DNA from: Leptothermofonsia sp049200465 | Lineage (GTDB): Bacteria; Cyanobacteriota; Cyanobacteriia; Leptolyngbyales; Leptolyngbyaceae | Direction of reading: 5' to 3' | DNA: 64,000 nt | Assembly: GCF_049200465.1 (NCBI RefSeq) | Contig: NZ_CP120836.1 | Span: forward strand, 1,364,001 to 1,428,000 | Part shown: positions 1-8,005 of the stretch, piece after piece | Position numbering within the stretch: the stretch's first letter is position 1 | How the letters are laid out: each line of letters opens with the position of its first letter | Made by a program: the position numbers and the translations under genes | The notes under the pieces: generated by a model | What the model was told of the DNA's origin: nothing | What the model saw: only the letters and a program-made list of their open reading frames with translations | Databases searched by the model: none

Positions 1-407
1 ACGTTAACGGCATTTTTCTGACGACAGAACCCAGTTTCTAACATACAAAAACCGGCATTCATGAAGAACACCAGCATGCCAGCAATCAGAACCCATAGTG
101 TATCGAGTCCGACCTTAAGAGTTTCCGTCGTTGCGGCAACATCTTCAAGTTTGGGCGCATCCTGGGCAGTGGCAGCAAAGCCCCAACCCAAAACAATCAA
201 CAGAGCCAGGGGAATGCAAGCCTGCCAGCCAGGTGCCAGCCTTCTGGCGTACCAATCGGGGTTCAGCCACTGGTTGTTCCACTTAAACTGGTTGTTCCAC
301 TTAAAATTGCTAAGCTTCAGGTTCAAGCGATCCAACCTTAGGGAAGGCTTGCGCCTTCTACGTTTTGTTTGCTTCTTAAGCATCAGTTTAGACATCATTC
401 CGGACAT
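1..407 (-). CDS. amt: Ammonium transporter, N-terminal part (gene continues past the left edge)
   Basis: Read on the minus strand from an ATG at 405-407, preceded in frame by a stop. The translation has a basic, cytoplasm-like leader of about 60 residues, a hydrophobic segment (LALLIVLGWGF), then LDTLWVLIAGMLVFFMNAGF and CMLETGFCRQKNAVN. That block is the hallmark of the first helix region of Amt/MEP ammonium channels in cyanobacteria, which are inner-membrane trimers conducting NH3/NH4+. About 135 residues are visible; the rest lies outside the window. The leader contains a duplicated FKWNNQ hexapeptide encoded by an 18-bp tandem duplication at about 282-318. Upstream at 632-645 is a GTA-N8-TAC palindrome, the consensus for the nitrogen regulator NtcA, which fits nitrogen control of amt. 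The family is clear from sequence; regulation is inferred. Confidence 0.9.
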   Translation of the reverse strand, partial: MSGMMSKLMLKKQTKRRRRKPSLRLDRLNLKLSNFKWNNQFKWNNQWLNPDWYARRLAPGWQACIPLALLIVLGWGFAATAQDAPKLEDVAATTETLKVGLDTLWVLIAGMLVFFMNAGFCMLETGFCRQKNAVN

Positions 408-631
408 TCCTCAGTGAACGAACGTTTCAATGGGTCATGGGGGCTGTCATTAATAAACATTGAAAGTATACGCCCCAGGTGCCTGTACGTAGTCCTGGGA
501 ACTAAGGCTCTGAGAGTCACCGGAGGGCAATCTGCCAGATCAGTCTCAGCTAGTTTTCTACGGTTGGGCAATGGGGAGAATACAGAGGTGAAGTATCTAA
601 AGATTCCATCAATTCTGACGAATCTAATTCT

Positions 632-645
632 GTATCAAAGGATAC
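632..645. promoter_or_regulatory. Putative NtcA-binding site
   Basis: The sequence GTATCAAAGGATAC matches the cyanobacterial NtcA consensus GTA-N8-TAC exactly and is extended by two further paired bases on each arm (GTATC/GATAC). It lies about 225 bp upstream of the amt start codon. I do not see a convincing TAN3T -10 box at the spacing typical of class II NtcA promoters on the amt strand, so it may act at a distance, or serve another transcript. Confidence 0.6.
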
Positions 646-773
646 ATTATTTTGCTTTTTGCAGTGGATGCAGAAAGTGGAATCAAGAAACTTTCAAGGC
701 AGCAAAAAAACTTTACTTAGGCTCAGGGGGCCAGGTAAGAAGCGTCGTAATTCTCAGGAAAAATTGCAGTCGA

Positions 774-802
774 TTGACAGGAGTATCCCGTTATAGTATT
801 TT
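774..802 (+). promoter_or_regulatory. Candidate sigma70-type promoter for a short orphan transcript
   Basis: A perfect -35 hexamer TTGACA (774-779) is followed after 17 bp by TATTTT (797-802), which matches the -10 consensus at four of six positions. The predicted start is near 809, about 26 bases before a strong intrinsic terminator stem. No protein-coding frame lies between promoter and terminator. Confidence 0.4.
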
Positions 803-808
803 TGTACT

Positions 809-870
809 ATCCGCTTCATCACTCCTTAAGCGAAAGCCCCCAAAAGACCTCCTGGGGGCTATTTTTTTAT
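809..870 (+). ncRNA. Candidate small regulatory RNA (about 62 nt)
   Basis: Between the candidate promoter at 774-802 and the terminator at 835-867 the predicted transcript folds into two hairpins. The first pairs CGCTT (812-816) with AAGCG (828-832) around an 11-nt loop CATCACTCCTT. The second is the terminator. The loop CACTCCTT is complementary to a strong Shine-Dalgarno sequence (AAGGAGTG), a property of sRNAs that block ribosome binding. Cyanobacterial Yfr1 also presents an unpaired ACUCCU-containing segment before a terminator hairpin, but its conserved core differs from this one, so I do not name it Yfr1. The flanking amt gene is divergent, so the terminator belongs to no visible gene. 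Existence of the transcript is inferred. Confidence 0.35.
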
Positions 871-871
871 T
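835..871 (+). terminator. Rho-independent terminator
   Basis: A perfect 7-bp stem pairs AGCCCCC (835-841) with GGGGGCT (854-860) around a 12-nt loop, followed at once by ATTTTTTTATTTTTT. It is oriented to stop plus-strand transcription although no plus-strand gene precedes it. Confidence 0.75.
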
Positions 872-897
872 TTTTCTAAGTAGATATAGCCTTAATT

Positions 898-983
898 AAC
901 TGTAAGAAGGGGGAGTGGGGCTATGTCCCCAGGTAGTAGGTTTCACCCCCTCCACCCCCGAAATCATCCTCAGTTTGATCTAC
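898..983. repeat. Degenerate copy of the dispersed GC-rich palindromic element
   Basis: It carries the GGGGGAGTGGGGCT / CCCCAGG core and the CCCCCGAAATCATCCTCA tail that recurs at 40378-40396 and, with changes, near 47520. It abuts the left end of the IS630 copy. See the copies at 12791-12905 and 48299-48413 for the best preserved form. Confidence 0.55.
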
Positions 984-2270
984 TAGTACCGCGCGGCGGA
1001 AATGGGCATATCCTGAAGGAGTCGGTGTTGGAGAATTGAGTCTGATGCCTGGTCCTGCCCTTCCCGCCCTGATTGTGAGTGAATCCGAGCGTCGCGAACT
1101 AGAGCGGTTGGTGAAGCGACCGAGTACACCCCAACAACTGGCATTGCGAGCGCAGATCATTCTGCGTGCCAGCCAGGGAGACAGCCAAGGTCAGATTGCT
1201 CGAGAGCTCGGCATCGGGGAGCAGATGAATCGCTGTTGGCGGCGGCGCTGGCAAGCGCTACAGACCTGTGAGTTGCCAGTGTCGGAGCGCTTAGCCGATG
1301 CCCCCCGTCCCGGTGCCCCGCCACGTTTACCTTGGAGCAAATCACTCAACTCTATGCCCTCGCATGTGCCCCGCCCGAGCACTCTGGACGCCCCATCAGT
1401 CACTGGACCCTCCAGAGTTAGCCGATGAACTGGTCAAACAAGCGCCTTGTGGCGCGGATCAGTGGTCGCCCTGTCGGGCGTTTGTTAGCCGAAGCCGAAC
1501 TGAAACCGTACCAGAGTCCCTACTGGCTTCATCCCCGACCCGGACTTTGCCACCAAAGTCCAAGACATCTGCCAGGTCTACGAATGCGGCTGCGCGGGCC
1601 GAACGTGGGGAGATGACCTACAGTCTTGATGAAATGACGGGCATCCAAGCCTTGGAGCGCGTGATACCGGATATTGAGATGAAACCCGGACGCTGTGTGC
1701 GGGTGGAATTTGAGTACCAGCGTCATGGCACCCAAAGCCTGATTGCCACCTTGAATGTCGCCACTGGACGCATTGACCAGGCGACTGTGGGCGACACCCG
1801 AACCGAGCAAGATTTAGCGGCTCATCTCGACACCCTACTCGCCCAAGTCACCGATGCCCCTAAAATTCATCTGGTCATGGACTGTCTCAACACCCACCAA
1901 TCGGTAGCTCTGGTGCCACTGGCGGTCGCCCTGGAACCCGAACCACCGCCGTTAGGGCGCAAAGGCAAATCCGGCATCCTGAAATCGATGGCCACCCGGG
2001 CTGCTTTCTTGAGCAATCCACAGCACCGCCTGGTCATACATTTCACCCCAAAGCATTGCTCCTGGCTCAACCCAATCCAAATCTGGTTCTCCATTCTCAG
2101 GCGCAAGTGGCTGCGACGGGCCAGTTTCACTAGTCAAGCTCAGCTCAGCGCCAAGATTCTTGACTTCATCGACTACTTCAATCGCACCATGGCCAAACCT
2201 TTCGAGTGGAACTATACGGGCAAGCCTCTGACCTCATGACAGCTATGTGTTGTTATGCCGCTGGGTAATA
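984..2270 (+). mobile_element. Decayed IS630-family insertion sequence
   Basis: The broken IS630-type transposase gene (1036-2239) is bordered by imperfect inverted ends: TAGTACCGCGCGGCG at 984-998, and on the opposite strand TATTACCCAGCGGCA ending at 2270. Both ends start with TA, consistent with the TA target duplication of the IS630/Tc1-mariner group. The exact edges are uncertain because the ends match only partly. Confidence 0.6.
1036..2239 (+). pseudogene. IS630-family transposase, multiply frameshifted
   Basis: The first frame from 1036 encodes an IS630 helix-turn-helix region (STPQQLALRAQIILRASQG, QIARELGIG). Homologous sequence then moves to another frame (TFTLEQITQLYALACAPPEHSGRPIS, stopped at SLQS), returns to the frame opened at 1298 (ELADELVKQ), moves to the frame opened at 1425 (VARISGRPVGRLLAEAEL), and comes back to the 1298 frame for the DDE catalytic half: TYSLDEMTGIQALERVIPD, LVMDCLNTHQS and HFTPKHCSWLNPIQIWFSIL. 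The D...D...E core is still recognisable (the usual NPIE reads NPIQ), but several independent frameshifts and a nonsense codon rule out a functional protein or a single programmed frameshift. It is an old insertion. Confidence 0.85.
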
Positions 2271-2543
2271 GTCAAAAATAGATCTGTCCTGGGTGTGTCC
2301 CGGAAACACTGTTCTAACTCCTTGAACTCTTGATTCCCTATAACTCCCTATTTCAAGGAAATCAAATGTAGGCCAGGTTAACACTGGCATATTTCATGCA
2401 GGTACTGGGTTTTGTCCCTTAACCCAGCCAACAAATCGGGAAAGCGTTAACCGGTGATTTGAATGATTCTTCAAGCATTCCATTTCACATTTGTTGCTTT
2501 TATGAGCGAATAGCAGAAGCAGTAGTTTCCCCAGGCAATAGCT

Positions 2544-2577
2544 GTTAAATTGTCTGAGGACGTTAAATTGTCTGAGG
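2544..2577. repeat. Two tandem copies of a 16-bp unit upstream of the GGR-family gene
   Basis: GTTAAATTGTCTGAGG occurs at 2544-2559 and again at 2562-2577 (18-bp period). It lies about 50 bp upstream of the start codon at 2626, so it could be a duplicated operator or simple replication slippage; nothing else distinguishes these. Confidence 0.6.
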
Positions 2578-2625
2578 CCGTAAGTAAAACGCGGTTCGCG
2601 TGATACCGATAAGGAGAAATCTGGC

Positions 2626-3753
2626 ATGATGTTTGACTGCATTGTGGTAGGAGCCGGTCCCGCTGGGGCAAGCGCTGCGTACCATCTGGCTAAGCGTGGG
2701 CGCTCGGTGCTCATTCTAGAAAAGCAGGCTCTACCTCGTTACAAACCTTGCAGTGGAGGAGTTTCTCCTGCGATCGCCCAATGGTTTGACTTCGACTTTT
2801 CCCCTGCCATTGACCTCAAGGTTGAAAATGTCCGCTACACCTGGAAACTAGAAGATCCAGTCAATGCCCGGCTGCAAACCTCAGAACCGATGTGGATGGT
2901 GCGGCGCGATGTGTTTGATCACTTCTTAGTCCAGCAGGCTCAGAAGCAAGGAGCCGAACTCCGGGATAATACCGAAGCTACAGGAATTGAGTTTAAAAAC
3001 GATAGCTGGCAGGTCAACACGGTCAATGGCCCCGTAACCGGACGTTATGTGATTGCCGCCGATGGAGCCAAGGGGCCGACCCGCAAATGGCTGGGCTTCA
3101 AAGAGGCAAAACATCGTCTGGGAGCCTCCTTAGAAGCAACCATGTCCAGTGTAGATCCCGCCAATGTTCACTTTGAGTTTGGCATGGTGAAAAACGGCTA
3201 CATCTGGAATTTTCCCAAGTCAAACGGATATTCTCTGGGGGTGGCAACATTTCGAGGCGGCGAGCCCACAGACCTACAAAAATTGCTCGCCGAGTATGCC
3301 CAAAAATTTGGGATGGATATAAAGACAAACCAGCAGTTTCTTCATCCCATTTGCCTGTGGGATGGGAATCAGAAACTGCACACGCAAAGTGCAGTGCTTG
3401 CTGGAGAAGCGGCCTGTGTCGCGGATCCCTTTACAGCAGAAGGCATTCGTCCCTCCATGTTTACTGGGGTAAAGGCGGCAGAAGCGATCGATCAGGCACT
3501 GGCTGGGAACCTGAATGCACTGGAAGCTTACAGCCAGGTAATCAACGACGAGTGGGGCACAGATATGGTCTGGGCCCAGCGGCTGGCAGGGCTGTTCTAC
3601 CGGATTCCTGGAGTTGGCTACAAGATGGGAGTGAAGCGCCCCGCCGCCACTGAGCGGATTGGACAAATCCTCTGTGGAGAATTGCGCTACGCCGATGTCG
3701 CCAATGCTGCCATCAAAAAACTGGGCGGTGGACTGATCCCAGGTATGGGTTAG
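2626..3753 (+). CDS. Geranylgeranyl-reductase-family FAD-dependent oxidoreductase
   Basis: 375 residues. The N terminus DCIVVGAGPAGASAAYHLA is the Rossmann GxGxxG FAD-binding fold, followed by the E of VLILEK that contacts the ribose, the family motif YKPCSGG at about 41-47, and the C-terminal FAD motif AGEAACVADPFTAEGI at about 260-275. The family reduces isoprenoid double bonds or acts on other hydrophobic substrates using FAD and NAD(P)H. This protein is distinct from ChlP, encoded at 8006-9229, and resembles the broader archaeal/bacterial GGR group; the substrate cannot be told. The start is chosen from AAGGAG at 2611-2616 followed by two adjacent ATG codons (2626 and 2629). It stands alone between two insertion sequences. 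Confidence 0.85.
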   Translation: MMFDCIVVGAGPAGASAAYHLAKRGRSVLILEKQALPRYKPCSGGVSPAIAQWFDFDFSPAIDLKVENVRYTWKLEDPVNARLQTSEPMWMVRRDVFDHFLVQQAQKQGAELRDNTEATGIEFKNDSWQVNTVNGPVTGRYVIAADGAKGPTRKWLGFKEAKHRLGASLEATMSSVDPANVHFEFGMVKNGYIWNFPKSNGYSLGVATFRGGEPTDLQKLLAEYAQKFGMDIKTNQQFLHPICLWDGNQKLHTQSAVLAGEAACVADPFTAEGIRPSMFTGVKAAEAIDQALAGNLNALEAYSQVINDEWGTDMVWAQRLAGLFYRIPGVGYKMGVKRPAATERIGQILCGELRYADVANAAIKKLGGGLIPGMG

Positions 3754-3953
3754 TGTTCTGCCAGGAAAATTCTGACGGGTTGCAGACCTCATTACCCTGT
3801 CCCCTCAAAACTGGCAGCTTATTTCTGCTAGCATGCACCAGAAGTTGACTATTGCGTAAACACGAAGGGGAGTGATTCACACCGTCGTTTTCATCCTGAC
3901 ACTTGGTACACGCTACATCATAGCTGTCGCCAGGTTGTTTAGGATCATGGATT

Positions 3954-3992
3954 TAATAACACCGCATTCTTTGTAATAACACCGCCTTCTTT
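3954..3992. repeat. Tandem duplication of a 19-bp unit
   Basis: TAATAACACCGCATTCTTT (3954-3972) is repeated with one change at 3974-3992. It lies in the spacer between the GGR-family gene and the IS4-type element, in which I see no gene. Confidence 0.55.
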
Positions 3993-4027
3993 GAGTGAAC
4001 TGACCTCTCCCCCAACCCCCCCCGATT

Positions 4028-5526
4028 GCTATCCATTAGGCACCAGTACGTAGAAGTGTTACAGGATATGGATTAGAGGAATCGGATGTGAGAGTCTAAT
4101 GGCAAGCTGTTGAACTATTTGGAGCGGAGACCGATGCAAGATTGGGCACGCTAAGAGATTAAAAGCCATCCCTTTTGCGATTTTCGGCATGGGCAACGCC
4201 TGCGAGAAATCGTGCGTCGTTTCGCCCAACATCCAACTGAGAGTGTGCCGCAAGCGAGTACGAGTGCATCTGAGAGTCAAAGTATCTATCGGTTTTGGGC
4301 TAACAAGCGGGTGAAGCCAGAGCAGATTTTAGCGAGTCATCGAGTCAGTGTGGTGGAGCGAGCCAACGGGCAGGCGGTGGTGTTGGCGATTCAGGACACG
4401 ACAGATTTAGACTTCAGCGGGTTGAAGCAAACCAGTGGATTAGGCTTTATCCATCAGAGCCAGCAACAGGGCATTAAAGTGCATAGCTGCTTTGCCGTCA
4501 GTGGTGGCGGTGAACCGTTGGGGCTACTGCACCAGCACACCTGGACACGCAACGAGCGTTCTGGCAAGCGGAACGAGCGGCGGAAAAAGGCCACCTGTGA
4601 CAAGGAAAGTGGACGCTGGCTCGACACGCTTAGAGCGGCGGAAGTGGGCATCGACGAGTCCATGTGTTTGGTCCATGTGGGCGACCGAGAAGCCGATATT
4701 TACGACCTGTTTGTCCAGCCCCGACGCGCTCATAGCCACTTGCTGATTCGCGCTGAGCATAATCGCAAAGTGCAGCACGAGTTGGACTATTTGATTCCCA
4801 CGCTCGAACAAGCGCCCATCCTGGGACAACAAACAATAGACCTCGAGCGTAATCCCGAACGCCCCGCGCGACGGGCAACCTTAACCCTACGGGGAATGCA
4901 AGTGACCATTGCGGTGCCCCGTCCTCACAAAGGGCCCAACCAGTGTCAGCCTGTCACCCTCAATGTGTTACGCGTCGAAGAAGCGAGTGTCCCAACCGAG
5001 GGTAAGCCTATTCGTTGGTTACTGCTCACGCCCCTACCGATTGACAGCCTCGAGCAGGCTTGGCGGTGTGTGCGTTGGTACAGCCTGAGATGGTTGATTG
5101 AGCGATTTCATTTCACCCTCAAAAGCGGCTGTCGGATTGAAGCCTTGCAACTGGAAACCGCACAGCGCTTGCTCAATGCCTTGGCGACTTACTCAATCGT
5201 GGCCTGGCGCTTAATGAGGCTGGTCTACCGCGCTAGACTCTGCCCGGATGACTCCTGTGAAAGAGTCTTACAGCCAGTTGAATGGAAATTGTTGCGCCGC
5301 AAGTTTGAACCCCAAAATCGCTCCAAAAAGCCGCCAACGATTCGTCAAGCCGTACGCTGGATTGCTCAACTCGGAGGTTTTCTAGCTCGTACGGCAGATG
5401 GTGAGCCGGGCTTGAAAAGGTTGTGGCGAGGGCTTGGAGTATTGCATCACTTACTCCAAGGAGCACAACTTGCGGCTAAAGCCTAAGCTTGATCAAGCTT
5501 CCGCTCACTTTTGCGTAATGGATAGC
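4028..5526 (+). mobile_element. IS4-family (Tn5-like) insertion sequence
   Basis: Eleven-base perfect inverted ends, GCTATCCATTA at 4028-4038 and TAATGGATAGC at 5516-5526, enclose a single transposase frame; length 1499 bp is normal for the family. I cannot see a clear target duplication. The left flank is a poly-C tract (about 4014-4023). Confidence 0.75.
4212..5486 (+). CDS. IS4-family transposase, 5' end probably damaged
   Basis: 424 residues from a GTG. DDE chemistry of the IS4/Tn5 type is visible: VVLAIQDTTDLDFSG holds the first Asp, LVHVGDREADIYDLF the second, and WYSLRWLIERFHFTLKSGC is the Y-(2)-R-(3)-E-(6)-K signature carrying the Glu. The N terminus reads RRFAQHPTESVPQA, normally an internal part of the Tn5-like DNA-binding domain. 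Upstream, WQAVELFGAETDARLG in another frame (about 4101-4160) is that missing domain, followed by a stop. The ancestral start is therefore separated by a frameshift and stop, and activity of the short form is doubtful. No accessory genes are carried. Confidence 0.8.
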   Translation: MRRFAQHPTESVPQASTSASESQSIYRFWANKRVKPEQILASHRVSVVERANGQAVVLAIQDTTDLDFSGLKQTSGLGFIHQSQQQGIKVHSCFAVSGGGEPLGLLHQHTWTRNERSGKRNERRKKATCDKESGRWLDTLRAAEVGIDESMCLVHVGDREADIYDLFVQPRRAHSHLLIRAEHNRKVQHELDYLIPTLEQAPILGQQTIDLERNPERPARRATLTLRGMQVTIAVPRPHKGPNQCQPVTLNVLRVEEASVPTEGKPIRWLLLTPLPIDSLEQAWRCVRWYSLRWLIERFHFTLKSGCRIEALQLETAQRLLNALATYSIVAWRLMRLVYRARLCPDDSCERVLQPVEWKLLRRKFEPQNRSKKPPTIRQAVRWIAQLGGFLARTADGEPGLKRLWRGLGVLHHLLQGAQLAAKA

Positions 5527-5589
5527 TCCGAGTCGGAGAGGGGTGCCAAAGGCGGGGTGAGGTTTTCGGAGTTATTTAACTCTCATTCC

Positions 5590-5695
5590 TTAGGACATTG
5601 GCTTTAAGGGGGGTGTGGGGACCTCGCCCTCAGCCAGGGGTTCCAACCCTGTACCCCGTCCTAAGCTTGGTAGCTATAGATATAACTCTGCAAAG
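5590..5695. repeat. Copy of the dispersed GC-rich palindromic element
   Basis: It shows the family order TTAGGACATT, GGGGGGTGTGGGG, CAGCCAGGGGTTCC, CCCGTCCTAAG, with outer TTAGGAC/GTCCTAA arms, close to TAGCTATAGATATA. It fills the spacer between the IS4 element and the histidine kinase gene. Confidence 0.65.
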
Positions 5696-5803
5696 TTCCT
5701 CGGGTAAAGTACTGGTTTTTACCCTAAAAACACGGGTTAATACCCAGTGGCTTTGGGAATCCTAGTGATTACACAACCGTCTGTATTTAGGATCACCGTT
5801 GCA

Positions 5804-7795
5804 ATGCAAGCTCCCCCACCTGGCAACCTTCAGGTCAAGTCAGAATCGATGCCAGTGCAATTGATACCTGTGGCAGAGCCTTCATCTGTTGACAAAGCAC
5901 AGATGTGTGAACTTCAGTGGCAGAGGGAACGAGCACATCTAATTAGCAAAATGACCGGCAGGATTCACCAATCCCAGGATTTACAAGAAATCCTGGATAC
6001 AGCCGTGGCAGATGTGCGCCACTTTCTTCAGACTGATCGCGTTATCATTCTACGGTTTGAGCCGAATTGGAGTGGAGTAATCGTGGTGGAGTCAGTCGGC
6101 GAGGGGTGGCTCCCCATCCTGGGAACAATTATCAAAGACCCCTGCTTTGAAAAAAGCTATGAGAATGGGGGAATCGCAAAGTTTAGTCGAGTCATTGAGG
6201 ATATTAACACCGCAGGGTTAACTCGGTGCCATGTCGATTTGCTGACACAGTACCAGGTTAGAGCCAATCTGGTGCTGCCTATTATTCAGGCAGGAGACAG
6301 GCTCTGGGGGGTGTTAATTGCCCACCATTGTAGAGAACCCCGGAAGTGGCAACCCCTGGAGGTGGAACTGCTACAAGAACTGGTGACTCAGGTGGCAATC
6401 GCCATTCAGCAGTCAGAACTTTATCAGCAAGTGCAGCGGTTAAATACCAATCTGGAACAGCAGATTCGGGAACGAACCCGGCAACTGGAGCAATCCCTGG
6501 ACTTTGCCGCCGTATTGAAGCGAATCACTGATCGGATCCGTGATTCCCTGGATGAGCACCAAATTTTGCAAACAGCAGTACGGGAGTTAGTCAGCGTTCT
6601 CAAAGTAGACTACTGCTGTGCAGCTCTCTACAACTCTGATCGAACAGATGCAACGATTCAATGCGAATTTACCCATGCGGAATTAGGCTCTGCGATCGGG
6701 CAGACGTTAGCAGTGGCAGACACTCCCAGGGTTCACTATCGCCTCTTGTCTGGTCAGCATTTTGAAGCTTACGAAAATGGTCGGATTGCCTATTTGCAGA
6801 CGGCTGAAACAGGTGACATGGCCTGTCCACCTCTATTTGATCGCTTTGCTGCCAAGCTCCTTTGCCCCATTTTCCTTGACCCCGCCTCCTGCAAACCCAT
6901 GAAAGACAGCAACCCCAACTCCTGTGGCATTGAACCGGGAGCCATTGGCTATCTGGCAGTCATTGACCAGACTTACCATATCTTTAGTGATACTGAAGTC
7001 GAACTGGTTAAACAAGTGGCAAACCAGTGTGCGATCGCTATTCGCCAGGCCAGACTGTACGAAGCTTCTCAATCACAGGTGGAAGCCCTGGAAAAACTCA
7101 ATCAGCTTAAAGATGACTTCCTCAGCACCATATCCCACGAACTTCGGACACCCTTAGCAGGCATGAAAATGGCGATCCAGATGCTAGAGGTGTCTCTCAA
7201 AAAGCATTCCATCCTATCTAAGAAAACCTTCGATTACTTGAAGATCCTGCATGACCTGTGTGAGCGGGAAATTGAGCTCATCAACGATTTGCTCAGCCTA
7301 CAGCAATTAGAATCGGGCGACCAACCTCTCAACCCCGCAGAAGTTCAGCTCCAGCCCTGGTTGACTCAATGGCTACAATCCCTGCAAAAACAGACTCAGT
7401 TTCAGCAAAGAATTCTCCAGATCGAGTACGCTTCCCAACTACCTCTACTCATTTGTGATATTCCCAGTCTGGAGCGAATCTTGCTGGAACTGCTGAACAA
7501 TGCCTGCAAACACAGCGATTCTGGATCTCCAATCCAGCTAAAGGTGTGGGCAGAAGGAGAAGCCTTCTTTTTGAGTGTCTGCAACTCTGGCTCGGATATC
7601 CCTACCAATGAACTGTCTCGCATATTTGACAAATTCTACCGCATCCCCAGAAACGATCCCTGGAAGCAAGGAGGGACTGGCCTGGGTTTGGCCTTAGTGC
7701 AACAGTTGGTCAATCGTCTGAAGGGTTCAATTCAAGCCACCAGTGCTTCTGGACAGACTTGCTTCACAGTTAAGTTACCCCTTCAGCCAAGGTAG
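5804..7795 (+). CDS. Cyanobacteriochrome-type (DXCF) GAF-GAF sensor histidine kinase
   Basis: 663 residues from the ATG at 5804 (a GTG at 5747 would add 19 residues). GAF1 (about 55-205) has the full cyanobacteriochrome pattern: WSGVIVVESVGEGW, then DPCF with Cys114, then the canonical bilin-attachment pair Cys142-His143 in LTRCHVDLLTQYQVRANL, and LWGVLIAHHCREPRKW. A Cys in both positions defines DXCF photoreceptors, which normally bind phycocyanobilin or phycoviolobilin and sense blue to green light. GAF2 (about 240-420) lacks such a Cys-His pair. The kinase core follows: H-box FLSTISHELRTPLAG with His445, N-box LLELLNNACKHS, and GTGLGLALVQQL. No transmembrane segment is evident, so it should be cytosolic. 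No response regulator is adjacent. Bilin binding is inferred from conserved residues. Confidence 0.85.
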   Translation: MQAPPPGNLQVKSESMPVQLIPVAEPSSVDKAQMCELQWQRERAHLISKMTGRIHQSQDLQEILDTAVADVRHFLQTDRVIILRFEPNWSGVIVVESVGEGWLPILGTIIKDPCFEKSYENGGIAKFSRVIEDINTAGLTRCHVDLLTQYQVRANLVLPIIQAGDRLWGVLIAHHCREPRKWQPLEVELLQELVTQVAIAIQQSELYQQVQRLNTNLEQQIRERTRQLEQSLDFAAVLKRITDRIRDSLDEHQILQTAVRELVSVLKVDYCCAALYNSDRTDATIQCEFTHAELGSAIGQTLAVADTPRVHYRLLSGQHFEAYENGRIAYLQTAETGDMACPPLFDRFAAKLLCPIFLDPASCKPMKDSNPNSCGIEPGAIGYLAVIDQTYHIFSDTEVELVKQVANQCAIAIRQARLYEASQSQVEALEKLNQLKDDFLSTISHELRTPLAGMKMAIQMLEVSLKKHSILSKKTFDYLKILHDLCEREIELINDLLSLQQLESGDQPLNPAEVQLQPWLTQWLQSLQKQTQFQQRILQIEYASQLPLLICDIPSLERILLELLNNACKHSDSGSPIQLKVWAEGEAFFLSVCNSGSDIPTNELSRIFDKFYRIPRNDPWKQGGTGLGLALVQQLVNRLKGSIQATSASGQTCFTVKLPLQPR

Positions 7796-7861
7796 GGAGC
7801 GGGGCACATAACCAGCATCGCCACTACTGCCCACTATTCCCATGGGCTTGAGGATCGGTAT

Positions 7862-7980
7862 AGTGCTGTGGCACGACTGCTTATAGCAATGGCCACCAGG
7901 CTTAGGACGGGGTGCAGGGATGAAACCCCCTGCCTGGAGGCACGGCCCCCACTTCCCCCTTTACCAATTAATTATGACTA
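7862..7980. repeat. Copy of the dispersed GC-rich palindromic element
   Basis: CCACCAGGCTTAGGACGGGG, a GAAACCCC / CTGGAGGCACGG core and the CTACCTACTTAC tail match other copies. It lies between the two convergent genes (kinase and chlP), where a bidirectional hairpin could act as a terminator; that role is inferred. Confidence 0.6.
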
Positions 7981-8005
7981 CCTACTTACTTTTTATAAGT
8001 AGGCG

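Noticed and set aside
369..899. A 176-codon plus-strand frame over the amt leader, the NtcA site and the terminator
   Set aside because: It overlaps the clear minus-strand amt gene and runs through a terminator; no domain.
1298..2239. Programmed frameshifting of the IS630 transposase
   Set aside because: Homologous segments jump between frames several times and include a stop, which a single programmed shift cannot explain.
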